Assembly: GCF_000154785.2 (NCBI RefSeq)
Contig: NC_015730.1
Location: 4,115,501-4,179,500, forward strand
Reading direction: 5' to 3'
From: Roseobacter litoralis Och 149
GTDB taxonomy: Bacteria; Pseudomonadota; Alphaproteobacteria; Rhodobacterales; Rhodobacteraceae
DNA: 64,000 nt
Shown: positions 26,968 to 35,180 of the stretch, piece by piece
How the letters are laid out: each line of letters begins with the position of its first letter
How positions within the stretch are numbered: position 1 is the stretch's first letter
Translations under genes and position numbers: made by a program
Notes under the pieces: model-generated
Seen by the model: only the letters and a program-made list of their open reading frames with translations
Told to the model about the DNA's origin: nothing
The model's database searches: none

Positions 26968-27078
26968 CCTAAAGCGTCATGCGAAAAACCTGAATCACGT
27001 AACGCTGCCTGAAATCAAAGATTTCAACGCGTTACGTGATACTTGATGTCTCAGGTATTTCGTCAGACGCTCTAAAGG
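26968..27078. repeat. Long palindromic element (REP/MITE-like) between convergent genes
   Basis: The two arms, 26969-27005 and the complement of 27029-27077, align over nearly their whole length with a few gaps. The perfect core is ATCACGTAACGC (26994-27005) facing GCGTTACGTGAT (27029-27040). An inner stem TGAAATC/GATTTCA (27010-27016/27020-27026) closes on a 3-base loop. Outer ends carry AAAGCGTC and GACGCTCTAAAG. The right end supplies the stop codon of the MaoC gene. It can serve as a bidirectional terminator. The form suggests a dispersed repeat, but I see no second copy in this window. Confidence 0.7.
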
Positions 27079-27518
27079 TCGAAAATAAGACCGTTTTCGC
27101 CTTCCTGAACAATGTCACCATGCTGGTTCATGGCCTGTGCCGTGATCTTTGTAATGCCGCGCTTACCGTTTGCGGTCAGGCGTTTTTCACGGATTACAAA
27201 CTTTGCAGAAATCGTATCACCGGCCAGAACCGGCGCGACGAACCGCCATGTCCAGCCCAGTGAGGCCAGCGCGTCAAAACGGGCTGGCGCGTTGTTTTTC
27301 AATCCATCAATGACGGCCAGAACCAACAATCCATGGGCGACGCGCCGTTCGAACCCTTTGGCCTGCGCAGCCGCGTCCGACATATGGATTTCGTAGGTAT
27401 CGCCGCTGACACGCGCAAAATCGTCTATTAACTCCGCCGTAATCACGCGTGCGCTTGTCACGAGGCAATCACCGCTTGCCAGATCGTGATACCCGTAACT
27501 GCCCGGCGAGAGGTTCAT
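27072..27518 (-). CDS. MaoC-like hotdog dehydratase
   Basis: A 148-residue MaoC-type (R)-hydratase of the hotdog fold. The hydratase 2 motif reads VSGDTYEIHMSDAAA, so the catalytic Asp and His are present, although the usual Asn-Pro is Tyr-Glu. GFERRVAHGLLVLAVIDGL follows. It would hydrate or dehydrate an enoyl-CoA or related CoA ester. It is coupled by a four-base overlap to the aldo/keto reductase gene upstream on the same strand. Its stop codon lies within the right end of the palindromic element. Confidence 0.85.
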   Translation of the reverse strand: MNLSPGSYGYHDLASGDCLVTSARVITAELIDDFARVSGDTYEIHMSDAAAQAKGFERRVAHGLLVLAVIDGLKNNAPARFDALASLGWTWRFVAPVLAGDTISAKFVIREKRLTANGKRGITKITAQAMNQHGDIVQEGENGLIFDL

Positions 27519-28531
27519 ACCGGCACCGGCGCGTCAGTGCGCAGCAGCCCGTCGTGTTTTAGCTCGGCCCAGAAATCGGCTGGAATTTCATGGCGGAACC
27601 GATTCAGGTTCTGCTCCAACTGCGCGATGGTCCGCGTGCCTGCGATAAAGGATGGAATTGCGGGGTGTGCGACGACGAATTGCAAGGCCGCTGCGGGCAA
27701 TGGCACCTGATGGTCCGCACATACCGCCTCGATCTTTGCGACGCGGTCCATGATCTCTGCAGGGGCGGGCGCATAGTTGTATTTGGCACCCTCACGGGCA
27801 CCCGTTGCCAGAATTCCGGAGTTGAAGCCACCACCGACAACGACTGCTGCACTGCGCGCTTCACACATCGGCAAGAACGTATCCTGCGCCTCTTGCTCCA
27901 GCAGTGTGTAGCGCCCGGCCAGCAGGAAACAGTCAAAATCACGCGCCTCAAGGGCCGCCTGACAGACCTGCCATTCGTTTACGCCGACGCCAATCGCTGA
28001 AACGACACCCTCATCGCGCAATTTGGCCAACGCTTTCCACGCGCCATCCATGGCCTGTTTAAAGACGTCTGGCTGCGCGTCGCCACGGGTAAAAACGTCG
28101 ATATCGTGGATAAAACAGATATCCATCCGCTCAAGCGCCAACCGTTGCAGGCTGTCTTCAAAGGCGCGCATTGTGCCATCATAGGTATAGTCAAATTCAA
28201 GATTGAAAGGGGCCGCGTTCGTCCATGGAGCAAAGTCGATATCGTTCCGCTTTGCGGGAACGAGGCGACGCCCCACCTTTGATGACAGCACCAGATCATC
28301 GCGGTTCTTCCACCGCAGCGATTGGCCTGTGCGCAGTTCGGCAAGGCCGTGGCCGTACATGGGGGCTGTGTCATAATACCGGACGCCTGAATCCCATGCC
28401 GCCTGAAACATGCCGTCGGATGTCTCTTCGTCAATCTCGCGGAAAATGTTGCCCACCGGAGCTGTGCCAAACCCGAACGCGGTGACCTCAAGATCAACCC
28501 GGCCGAATTTATTCTTTGTCGCGGGGTCCAT
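27515..28531 (-). CDS. Aldo/keto reductase of the aldose 1-dehydrogenase type
   Basis: A 338-residue aldo/keto reductase close to D-threo-aldose/L-fucose dehydrogenases and AKR-type pyridoxal 4-dehydrogenase. The tetrad is visible: Asp and Tyr in YYDTAPMYGHG, Lys in LSSKVGR and His in CFIHDIDV. Enzymes of this type oxidise a cyclic hemiacetal to a lactone using NAD(P). ATG 28531 is chosen because GGAAGGA precedes it; in-frame starts further upstream would overlap operator site 7. The MaoC gene is coupled downstream. Confidence 0.88.
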   Translation of the reverse strand: MDPATKNKFGRVDLEVTAFGFGTAPVGNIFREIDEETSDGMFQAAWDSGVRYYDTAPMYGHGLAELRTGQSLRWKNRDDLVLSSKVGRRLVPAKRNDIDFAPWTNAAPFNLEFDYTYDGTMRAFEDSLQRLALERMDICFIHDIDVFTRGDAQPDVFKQAMDGAWKALAKLRDEGVVSAIGVGVNEWQVCQAALEARDFDCFLLAGRYTLLEQEAQDTFLPMCEARSAAVVVGGGFNSGILATGAREGAKYNYAPAPAEIMDRVAKIEAVCADHQVPLPAAALQFVVAHPAIPSFIAGTRTIAQLEQNLNRFRHEIPADFWAELKHDGLLRTDAPVPV

Positions 28532-28550
28532 CCCATATCCTTCCGAATAA

Positions 28551-28566
28551 GTAACCATATGGTTAA
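28551..28566. promoter_or_regulatory. Candidate operator of the regulon (site 7)
   Basis: GTAAC-CATATG-GTTAA, 20 bases upstream of the aldose-dehydrogenase-type gene on the minus strand. Together with site 4 it defines the best consensus. Confidence 0.65.
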
Positions 28567-28634
28567 TTGTGGCGGAGCAGGCAGCGCAAATCAAGTCTTG
28601 AATCGCTTGACGCCTCTTGGTTGTCTTCCTAATA

Positions 28635-28650
28635 GTAACTGAACGGTTAC
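28635..28650. promoter_or_regulatory. Candidate operator of the regulon (site 8)
   Basis: GTAAC-TGAACG-GTTAC, both halves perfect, 26 bases before the acyl-CoA dehydrogenase start. It shares a divergent promoter region with site 7. Confidence 0.65.
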
Positions 28651-28675
28651 TATTTGACGCAGGAAAGGGGCCCTA

Positions 28676-29821
28676 ATGTTTTCGACTGAAGTACACGCCC
28701 AAGTGCGTCAGATGACCCGCCAGTTTGCCAATGACGTGATCCGTCCCGTGGCCGAAGAACTGGACCGCGACGAACGCTTTCCAGCCGAGATTTACGCGCA
28801 AATGGCGCAGCTGGGACTGTTCGGCATTTGTGTACCCGAAGCGATGGGCGGCCCCGGCATGGATACGCTGGCGTATGCTATCGTGATGGAAGAACTGTCG
28901 CGCGGCTATGCCTCTGTTGCGGATCAATGCGGGTTGGTCGAACTGATTACCACGCTCCTGGTCGCGCATGGCACACAGGCACAGCGCGACATGTGGCTGC
29001 CTGATATCCTCGCGGCAAAAACCAAGGTTGCCTACTGCATTACAGAACCCGAAGCGGGCACCGACGTGTCCGGCATCCGCACAACAGCCGTGCGGGACGG
29101 GGTTGGCTGGCGGCTCAATGGCGGCAAGATATGGATTCACAACGCGCCTGTCGCCGATCTGGGTTTTGTTCTGGCCCGCACCGATCCTGAGGCCGGGCAT
29201 CGCGGCATGTCGATTTTCGCGGTGGATCTGCACGCTGATGGCGTGGCGCGCGGCCCCAAGGAACATAAGATGGGTCAGCGTGCATCACCGGTGGGGCCGC
29301 TGCATTTCGATGATGTGAAACTGCCAGCTCACGCCCTTTTGGGTGCGGAGGGGCGTGGTTTCCACATGATGATGTCTGTCCTTGATAAGGGCCGTGTGGG
29401 TATCGCGGCTCTGGCGGTCGGGATCGGTCAGGCCGGTCTTGACGCTGCGGTTGAGTATGCAGCACAGCGCAGGCAATTCGACAAGGCGATCTCGGAATTT
29501 CAGGGGGTGCAGTGGCTGCTTGCGGATATCGCCAAAGACGTGGAGGCGGCGCGATTGCTCGCCCATTCGGCGGCCCATAAAATCGACATCGGCGCGGATG
29601 CGACCAAGGCCTGTTCCATGGCAAAGTGTTTTGCCGGTGACATGGCGGTTGCACGTTCTGCCGATGCGTTGCAGGTTTTCGGAGGCTCAGGCTACATCAA
29701 GGGGTTTGAGGTGGAACGGCTGTATCGCGATGCAAAGATCACCCAGATTTACGAGGGGACAAACCAGATTCAACGCATGATCATCGCGCGTGAGCTTTTA
29801 GCAAAAGGGGCGGATGCATGA
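28676..29821 (+). CDS. Acyl-CoA dehydrogenase
   Basis: A 381-residue FAD-dependent acyl-CoA dehydrogenase. The conserved AYCITEPEAGTDVSGIRTTA segment binds flavin and substrate, and the predicted catalytic base is the glutamate of IYEGTNQIQRM near the C-terminus. It introduces an alpha-beta double bond in a CoA ester and passes electrons to electron-transfer flavoprotein. AGGAAAGG precedes ATG 28676. The SDR gene overlaps its stop by four bases. A candidate regulon operator lies directly upstream. Confidence 0.93.
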   Translation: MFSTEVHAQVRQMTRQFANDVIRPVAEELDRDERFPAEIYAQMAQLGLFGICVPEAMGGPGMDTLAYAIVMEELSRGYASVADQCGLVELITTLLVAHGTQAQRDMWLPDILAAKTKVAYCITEPEAGTDVSGIRTTAVRDGVGWRLNGGKIWIHNAPVADLGFVLARTDPEAGHRGMSIFAVDLHADGVARGPKEHKMGQRASPVGPLHFDDVKLPAHALLGAEGRGFHMMMSVLDKGRVGIAALAVGIGQAGLDAAVEYAAQRRQFDKAISEFQGVQWLLADIAKDVEAARLLAHSAAHKIDIGADATKACSMAKCFAGDMAVARSADALQVFGGSGYIKGFEVERLYRDAKITQIYEGTNQIQRMIIARELLAKGADA

Positions 29822-30585
29822 GACAGGTTGCATTGGTCACCGGGTCATCCCGAGGGATTGGGCTGGCCGCCGCCAAGGCGCTGGCCTGCGAGGGGTTTGC
29901 AATCGCCCTGAACGGTCCGGAGGATGACGATGAACTGGCCGCAGCCGTCGCAGCGATCAAAGAGATAGGCGTGCCAAGTGTCGCCGTCCCGTTTGACGTC
30001 AGCGATCTGACCGCGCATCAAGCGGCCCTGACACAGGCCGAAGAGGCGCTTGGGCCGCTGACCACACTGATCAACAATGCGGGTGTCGGTGTGATCAATC
30101 GGGGTGACATGCTGGACGTCACAGAAGAAAGCTATGATCGCTGCATGGCCGTGAACACCAAAGCGGTGTTCTTTCTGTCCCAATGCTTTGCCAAGCGCCT
30201 GTGCGCCCGGACCCGGCCTGCGCAGCTGTTTCATTCCATCGTCAATGTCAGCTCTGCCAATGCCATTGCCGTGGCGACACCCCGGTCGGAATACTGTGTG
30301 TCCAAAGCCGCTGCCGCGATGGTGACGAAAACGTTGGCCGTGCGCCTCGGGCCTGAAAACATCGCCGTTTACGATGTGCAGCCCGGTTTGATCGAAACCG
30401 AGATGACAGCCCCCGTGATCGCGCAATATGAGACGCGCGCGCGCGAGGGTCTGACGCTCTTTCCCCGCGTGGGTCAACCCGATGAAGTGGGCATGATCAT
30501 TGCGTCGCTCGCGTCCGGGAAACTTCCCTATACCACCGGTCAGGTGATTTCGGCTGATGCAGGCATGCTCGTTCCCCGTTTTTGA
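29818..30585 (+). CDS. Short-chain dehydrogenase/reductase
   Basis: A 255-residue classical SDR. The cofactor motif TGSSRGIG is at residues 8-15, NNAG follows, and the catalytic serine (NVSSAN) and YxxxK (EYCVSKAA) are present. It oxidises or reduces a hydroxyl or keto group, possibly the 3-hydroxyacyl intermediate produced by the hydratase-type enzymes. Coupled to the acyl-CoA dehydrogenase gene (ATGA). The DUF993 gene begins nine bases after its stop codon. Confidence 0.9.
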   Translation: MRQVALVTGSSRGIGLAAAKALACEGFAIALNGPEDDDELAAAVAAIKEIGVPSVAVPFDVSDLTAHQAALTQAEEALGPLTTLINNAGVGVINRGDMLDVTEESYDRCMAVNTKAVFFLSQCFAKRLCARTRPAQLFHSIVNVSSANAIAVATPRSEYCVSKAAAAMVTKTLAVRLGPENIAVYDVQPGLIETEMTAPVIAQYETRAREGLTLFPRVGQPDEVGMIIASLASGKLPYTTGQVISADAGMLVPRF

Positions 30586-30593
30586 GGTTTTCC

Positions 30594-31745
30594 ATGAAAA
30601 TTGCGCTTCCCGATCCTGCTGGTACCCTTAGCGATTACGCCCTGCATGGCACGCCAATTGCAAAGGCAACGCTCACACCCGATGCGGCGCGTGTGGTGTT
30701 TTCGGCGGCGCATGTGGTGGCGGACCCGTTTACATCAAACGATCCACTGGGACCCGCCACTGTGGATTGGGACGCAACGATGGCATTTCGTCGCCACCTT
30801 GCCGGTCTGGGCATGGGCATCGCCGAAGCGATGGATACGGCGCAACGGGGGATGGGCCTTGACTGGTCGGGTGCGCTGGAACTTATCGCGCGCACAAAAT
30901 CCGAACTCCCCGACGCGCTGGTCTTCAATGGCTGCGGCACGGACCAGCTTGCCCCGCAGGACGCGAACACCCTTGATGATGTGATCGCCGCTTATCTGGA
31001 GCAGGTCGAAGCGATCCAGAAACTGGATGGTCGCATCATCCTGATGGCAAGCCGCGCATTGGCCCGTGTCGCGCAAAGCCCGGATGATTACCTGAGCGTT
31101 TACGCCAAGGTGCTTGATGCCTGCGATCACCCGGTGATCCTGCATTGGCTGGGGCCGATGTTTGATTCGCAACTAGCGGGGTATTGGGGGGGCAGCACGT
31201 TTGAGGGTTGTCTGGACACCTGCCTGAACATGATCGCGGCGAACACGTCCAAAGTGGACGGGATCAAGATTTCACTGCTCGACAAGGACAAGGAAATCAC
31301 CATGCGACGACGCCTGCCGGAGGGCGTCAAAATGTACACCGGCGACGATTTCAATTACCCCGAACTGATCGAGGGCGACGAGATGGGGTATTCGCACGCG
31401 CTGCTGGGAATCTTTGACCCGCTTGCGCCCGCTGCAGCCTATGCCGTGTCGCAGTTGACGCAGGGCAATGCCGCACAGTTCCGGGCCATGCTGGACCCAA
31501 CCGTGCCGCTGGCGCGCCAGATTTTCCGCGCACCTACGCAGCATTACAAAACCGGTGTGGTCTTTCTGGCGTGGCTGAACGGGTTTCAGGATCACTTCAT
31601 CATGCTGAACGGGGCGCAAGCGGCGCGGCCCCTGCCTGATTTCGTGACGATTTTCAAACAGGCCGATGCCTGTGGGCTGTTGCAGGACCCGGAATTGGCG
31701 GTGGCACGGATGAAACGACTGCTCGCCATCTATGGAGTCGTATGA
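30594..31745 (+). CDS. DUF993 family protein (dihydrodipicolinate-synthase-like TIM barrel)
   Basis: A 383-residue protein of the DUF993 family, which is distantly related to dihydrodipicolinate synthase/N-acetylneuraminate lyase aldolases. The lysine of DGIKISLLDKDKE is a reasonable candidate for a Schiff-base residue, and the TGDDFNYPELI segment is a family landmark. It may cleave or form a carbon-carbon bond in a keto-acid intermediate, but no function is established to my knowledge. ATG 30594 is taken over a TTG 12 bases upstream. The next gene starts within its stop codon (ATGA). Confidence 0.8.
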   Translation: MKIALPDPAGTLSDYALHGTPIAKATLTPDAARVVFSAAHVVADPFTSNDPLGPATVDWDATMAFRRHLAGLGMGIAEAMDTAQRGMGLDWSGALELIARTKSELPDALVFNGCGTDQLAPQDANTLDDVIAAYLEQVEAIQKLDGRIILMASRALARVAQSPDDYLSVYAKVLDACDHPVILHWLGPMFDSQLAGYWGGSTFEGCLDTCLNMIAANTSKVDGIKISLLDKDKEITMRRRLPEGVKMYTGDDFNYPELIEGDEMGYSHALLGIFDPLAPAAAYAVSQLTQGNAAQFRAMLDPTVPLARQIFRAPTQHYKTGVVFLAWLNGFQDHFIMLNGAQAARPLPDFVTIFKQADACGLLQDPELAVARMKRLLAIYGVV

Positions 31746-32602
31746 TGCGTGATTTTTCGCAAGACCTTTCGGCGCTGGCGCTCAATACTGCAACGCTGGG
31801 TCATAACCTCGACGGCTATGGGGCCGGATGGTCGACTGAAGCCGTCATTGATGCCTGTGGCGCGCGCGGCTTCGGTGGCATTGTGTTTTGGCGGCGCGAA
31901 ATTGGTGCATCCGCGCAGCAGATCGGTGATCGCGTCCGCGCCGCCGGGCTGGAGGTGGCGGGGCTGTGTCGCTCGCCGTTTTTGACAGGACCTTTGGTGC
32001 CGGGCGATGACACCGCGATCATGGATGATTTTCATGCGTCTATCGACATGGCCGCCGGGCTTGGCACCGAAGTGCTGACGGTTGTCACGGGCGGGATCGA
32101 CCCCGGCACCAAAGGGCCGTTGGAAAGCCAAAAGCGCGTGGCGGATCGGGTGGCGCGCGCCGCTGAATATGCCGCCGCGCGCGATGTGAAACTGGCGCTT
32201 GAGCCGCTCAATCCGATGTTTGGTGGAAACCGAAGCTGCATATTCACCGTCAGGGATGCCCTGCAGGTGTGCGACTGGGTCGGATTGGATAACGTAGGGC
32301 TTGCGATCGATGTCTACCACGTCTGGTGGGACAGCACGTTGGCCGAAACGATGCCGCGCGCCAAGGGCAAGGTGCTGGGATACCACCTATGTGACTGGCG
32401 GGCTGAGACGCGGGATACGCTGTTGGATCGCGGTATGATGGGCGATGGTGTGGCCGAACTCAAAGCGCTGCGCCAGCTGGTCGAGAATACCGGGTACAAG
32501 GGATATTGCGAGGTCGAAGTATTCAGCGCCGAAGACTGGTGGAAACGGGACCCAAATGAAGTGCTGGATGTGATTGCGCAGCGGTTCCGCAGCCTCTGCT
32601 AG
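31742..32602 (+). CDS. Sugar phosphate isomerase/epimerase-like TIM barrel (AP endonuclease 2 family)
   Basis: A 286-residue xylose-isomerase-like TIM barrel. Metal ligands typical of the family can be seen: the glutamate of LALEPLNPMFG, the aspartate and histidine of AIDVYHVWWD, the histidine of VLGYHLCDW, and the glutamate of GYCEVEVFS. It would isomerise or epimerise a sugar or keto-polyol. It is coupled to the DUF993 gene and ends the catabolic island; its stop overlaps that of the convergent cyclase gene. Confidence 0.88.
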   Translation: MMRDFSQDLSALALNTATLGHNLDGYGAGWSTEAVIDACGARGFGGIVFWRREIGASAQQIGDRVRAAGLEVAGLCRSPFLTGPLVPGDDTAIMDDFHASIDMAAGLGTEVLTVVTGGIDPGTKGPLESQKRVADRVARAAEYAAARDVKLALEPLNPMFGGNRSCIFTVRDALQVCDWVGLDNVGLAIDVYHVWWDSTLAETMPRAKGKVLGYHLCDWRAETRDTLLDRGMMGDGVAELKALRQLVENTGYKGYCEVEVFSAEDWWKRDPNEVLDVIAQRFRSLC

Positions 32603-34425
32603 GACCTTTCCAGCGCGTCTGCGGCCCAGACCAGCACCTGCACGCGCCCATCGCGTCCGCGAATGGTAACATCAGTGGTATAGGCTGACCCCCGCCGACC
32701 GCCGTCCGTCAACCCGGTGGCAAAATCGCTGCTCGCAACCACAACGGCCTTTTCCGTTTTGGCCACTTCCATCAGACGGCTGGCAAGATTCACATTATCC
32801 CCTGTCACGGTCACCTGCTGGTGGCTTTGCGCGCCAAGACGCGACAGAGTCACCGGTCCGCTGTGTAACCCGATGCGGCAGGACAATGCCTCATCAGGCG
32901 TTTGCGGCAGCGATTGGCGCGACAGCGCATGTACCAGATCAAAGGCACTGGCCAGAGCGTCGTCGGCGTATGATTTGTGCCGGTCCGGTTCCAGCCCGAA
33001 CACCGCCAAGGCCCCGTCGCCCATATAGTTGAACACACTGCCGCCGCGCGCCTCAACCGTTTGGGCCGTCAGTTTGTGAAACATTGCCAGCAGGTTTCGC
33101 GTGCCATCCTGCCCAAGGCGCTGCGAATGGCCTGTAAAGCCGGTCAGATCAACAAACAGCACCACAAGGTCCTGTTCAATAGGTTCCATCAAGTAGTTGG
33201 GGTCACTTTCAATTCTCGCCGCAAGGGCGGGCGATTGAAACTGGCGTAACGAAGCGACAGATCGTTCAGACTTCCGGGCCTGCAGGTTTTCCTGCATATA
33301 GCGCAGGCCGGACGCAGCGATGGCGGGCGGCAATGCGGCAGCAAGCGGCAGCGCCCCGCTGAGCCAGAGGCCCGATGCAAACGCCAGCGTGATGGACGCA
33401 AGGAACACCAACACAAACCCGGCAGCAACCGGGACCCCGCGAGACAACGGCCAGACAAGCACGCTGGCCACACAGAAGAGTGTCAACGCGACCGCCAACG
33501 CGGCGTCCCACTGACGCGTTTGCGCGTTGCGCCTCAGCGTTTCACCGCCGTTAAGCTGTGAAATCGCGGTCGCGATCACCTCCATGCCCGGCGTGTTCTC
33601 ATCAAAGGGGGTCGCAAACCTGTCCCCCATGGCAGAGGCTGAAAAGCCCAGCACCACCAGCTTGTCGGACAAAGCGTCCGGCGCGGTGCCACTGATCAGA
33701 TCGCGCGCGCTGTAGGTGGGCACGGACCCTTCTGGCCCGAGATAGCGCAGCGGCATGTTAAAGCCGAAATCCAAGGGGATATCCCGTGCACCCAAAGTCA
33801 GCTGCGTCTCACCGAAAACCGCATTCTCGCTGCTGAAGGAAAGCGTTGCGAGCAGAGGAAGAGAGGGGACAAGGCTGCCCTCCACTTCGATCAACAGGGG
33901 CGCATATCGCGGTGTGCCGCTGGCGTCGGTGGACAGGTTGACCAGACCTGCCTCGGCGACCACACCAAATGCAGCTTGCGGCCAGATGATGCTGTCGGCG
34001 GTCGTGCCTTCTGATCCAAAGCGTGCCGCCGCCGCGATAGATGAAGGGATTTCACCCAGCGCCGCCGCAAGCGCTGCATCATCAAGCGCGGGTCCCGGAT
34101 CGGCAAGCAAAACATCCAAGGCCAAAGCCCGCGCATCGCTTTGGGCAATATTCGAAATGATCCGCGCCAAAAGCTGCCGCCGGCTTTGCAGTTCCGCCGG
34201 AGCGGCAGCGAGCGTTTCATCATCTATGGCGACAATCACGATGTCTGACGCGGCTGCGCGTGGTCCAACCAGGACGTGCCGTACATCCAAAAGGCGATGT
34301 TCGAGCGGGTCAAAAAAACCCGCGCGGCCGGACATATAGGGGATGATCAGGGTCAACACCCAGAACAGCGCCAAAGTCACAGCACCAAGGGGCAAGGCCC
34401 ATTGGCGCACCCGGCCCGATGTCAT
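32599..34425 (-). CDS. CHASE2-domain class III nucleotide cyclase
   Basis: A 608-residue membrane sensor cyclase. After one N-terminal helix comes a periplasmic CHASE2 domain (about residues 40-300), then two or three helices, then a class III cyclase domain. The two metal aspartates are in FVDLTGF and MGDGALAVFG, and the transition-state Asn/Arg are in DNVNLASRLM. At the position that usually carries the adenine-selecting lysine the sequence is FNYMGD (Asn), so ATP specificity is not certain. ATG 34425 overlaps the stop of the FecR gene (ATGA), which fixes the start and couples the two. Confidence 0.9.
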   Translation of the reverse strand: MTSGRVRQWALPLGAVTLALFWVLTLIIPYMSGRAGFFDPLEHRLLDVRHVLVGPRAAASDIVIVAIDDETLAAAPAELQSRRQLLARIISNIAQSDARALALDVLLADPGPALDDAALAAALGEIPSSIAAAARFGSEGTTADSIIWPQAAFGVVAEAGLVNLSTDASGTPRYAPLLIEVEGSLVPSLPLLATLSFSSENAVFGETQLTLGARDIPLDFGFNMPLRYLGPEGSVPTYSARDLISGTAPDALSDKLVVLGFSASAMGDRFATPFDENTPGMEVIATAISQLNGGETLRRNAQTRQWDAALAVALTLFCVASVLVWPLSRGVPVAAGFVLVFLASITLAFASGLWLSGALPLAAALPPAIAASGLRYMQENLQARKSERSVASLRQFQSPALAARIESDPNYLMEPIEQDLVVLFVDLTGFTGHSQRLGQDGTRNLLAMFHKLTAQTVEARGGSVFNYMGDGALAVFGLEPDRHKSYADDALASAFDLVHALSRQSLPQTPDEALSCRIGLHSGPVTLSRLGAQSHQQVTVTGDNVNLASRLMEVAKTEKAVVVASSDFATGLTDGGRRGSAYTTDVTIRGRDGRVQVLVWAADALERS

Positions 34426-34955
34426 CTGCCAAATCGGGAGAGCAAGGATGCCGCGCGGTCGCTGGGCCACGCGGTAACGGCAAACTCAACCGCATCCCCG
34501 ACATCAACACCTTCGCCCGGGCCAAGCGTTACGGTTGACGCATCGGACGCCTTGCTGACAGACACGCTGCCTTCGATCACGAAAACCGATGTACTGTCTT
34601 GGCTTGCATCCACAACATAGGTGGTGCCCCGCACAGCAGCGATAGCATGGGGCGTGCGAATTTGGGTTGGCGCACTGCCGGGCGTGACCTCGATCAGGAT
34701 TGCGCCGTTTTTCAGTTCAATTTCCCGTGGCGGCGCATCCCCTGCCCGCTCAAAAATCGTGACCTCTGCGCCGGATTCGCGTTCTACCACCAGCGCATCG
34801 CCGCAGGTGATCTGTTGCCGGTTGGGACTGGTGAGCGCGGACCACGCGCACGCCTGATCGGCCTGCACCGGCACCGCTGCAATCATCAGGCTGATACAGG
34901 CCAGAGCAAGGGCGATGGTTGGGCGCGCGGATTTCCATCTGTAATACATACGCAT
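34422..34955 (-). CDS. Exported FecR-domain protein, partner of the CHASE2 cyclase
   Basis: A 177-residue protein with a signal peptide (cleavage near VQA-DQAC) and a FecR-type beta-helical domain: GDALVVERESGAEVTIFERAG, IRTPHAIAAVRGTTYVVD and FVIEGSVSVS segments. It lies directly before, and is coupled to, the cyclase with a periplasmic CHASE2 domain. FecR-CHASE2 cyclase pairs are found in other proteobacteria, and the exported protein may provide or modulate the periplasmic signal. No sigma factor or TonB receptor is nearby, so this is not a classical Fec system. Confidence 0.85.
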   Translation of the reverse strand: MRMYYRWKSARPTIALALACISLMIAAVPVQADQACAWSALTSPNRQQITCGDALVVERESGAEVTIFERAGDAPPREIELKNGAILIEVTPGSAPTQIRTPHAIAAVRGTTYVVDASQDSTSVFVIEGSVSVSKASDASTVTLGPGEGVDVGDAVEFAVTAWPSDRAASLLSRFGR

Positions 34956-35180
34956 TTCCTATTGGTCTTTTGAAATCAAACTACGGACGTGCAAACCCAA
35001 AACCGTTTTCGGGTTCATAACCTGTGATCTGTTCAGCCTAATGCAAAGCAACCCTGCCAGCCAGTTCAATTCGCGTCAGACGAGAAGGGCATCCATCAGT
35101 TGGGCAACTATGCAGCATTACCTTCGAAATCGCGGGCTTGGCGTGTACAGATCGCACAGCGCGCTGCTTTGGAGACCCTT

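Noticed and set aside
20963..28531. Vitamin B6 degradation pathway (GMC oxidase plus AKR like pyridoxal 4-dehydrogenase)
   Set aside because: The later B6 enzymes (lactonase, pyridoxic acid dehydrogenase, ring-opening oxygenase) are absent, and CoA-thioester enzymes and a sugar importer are present instead.
34422..34955. FecR of an iron-siderophore signalling system
   Set aside because: No ECF sigma factor or TonB-dependent receptor is adjacent, and the protein is coupled to a CHASE2 cyclase. It is an exported soluble FecR-domain protein.
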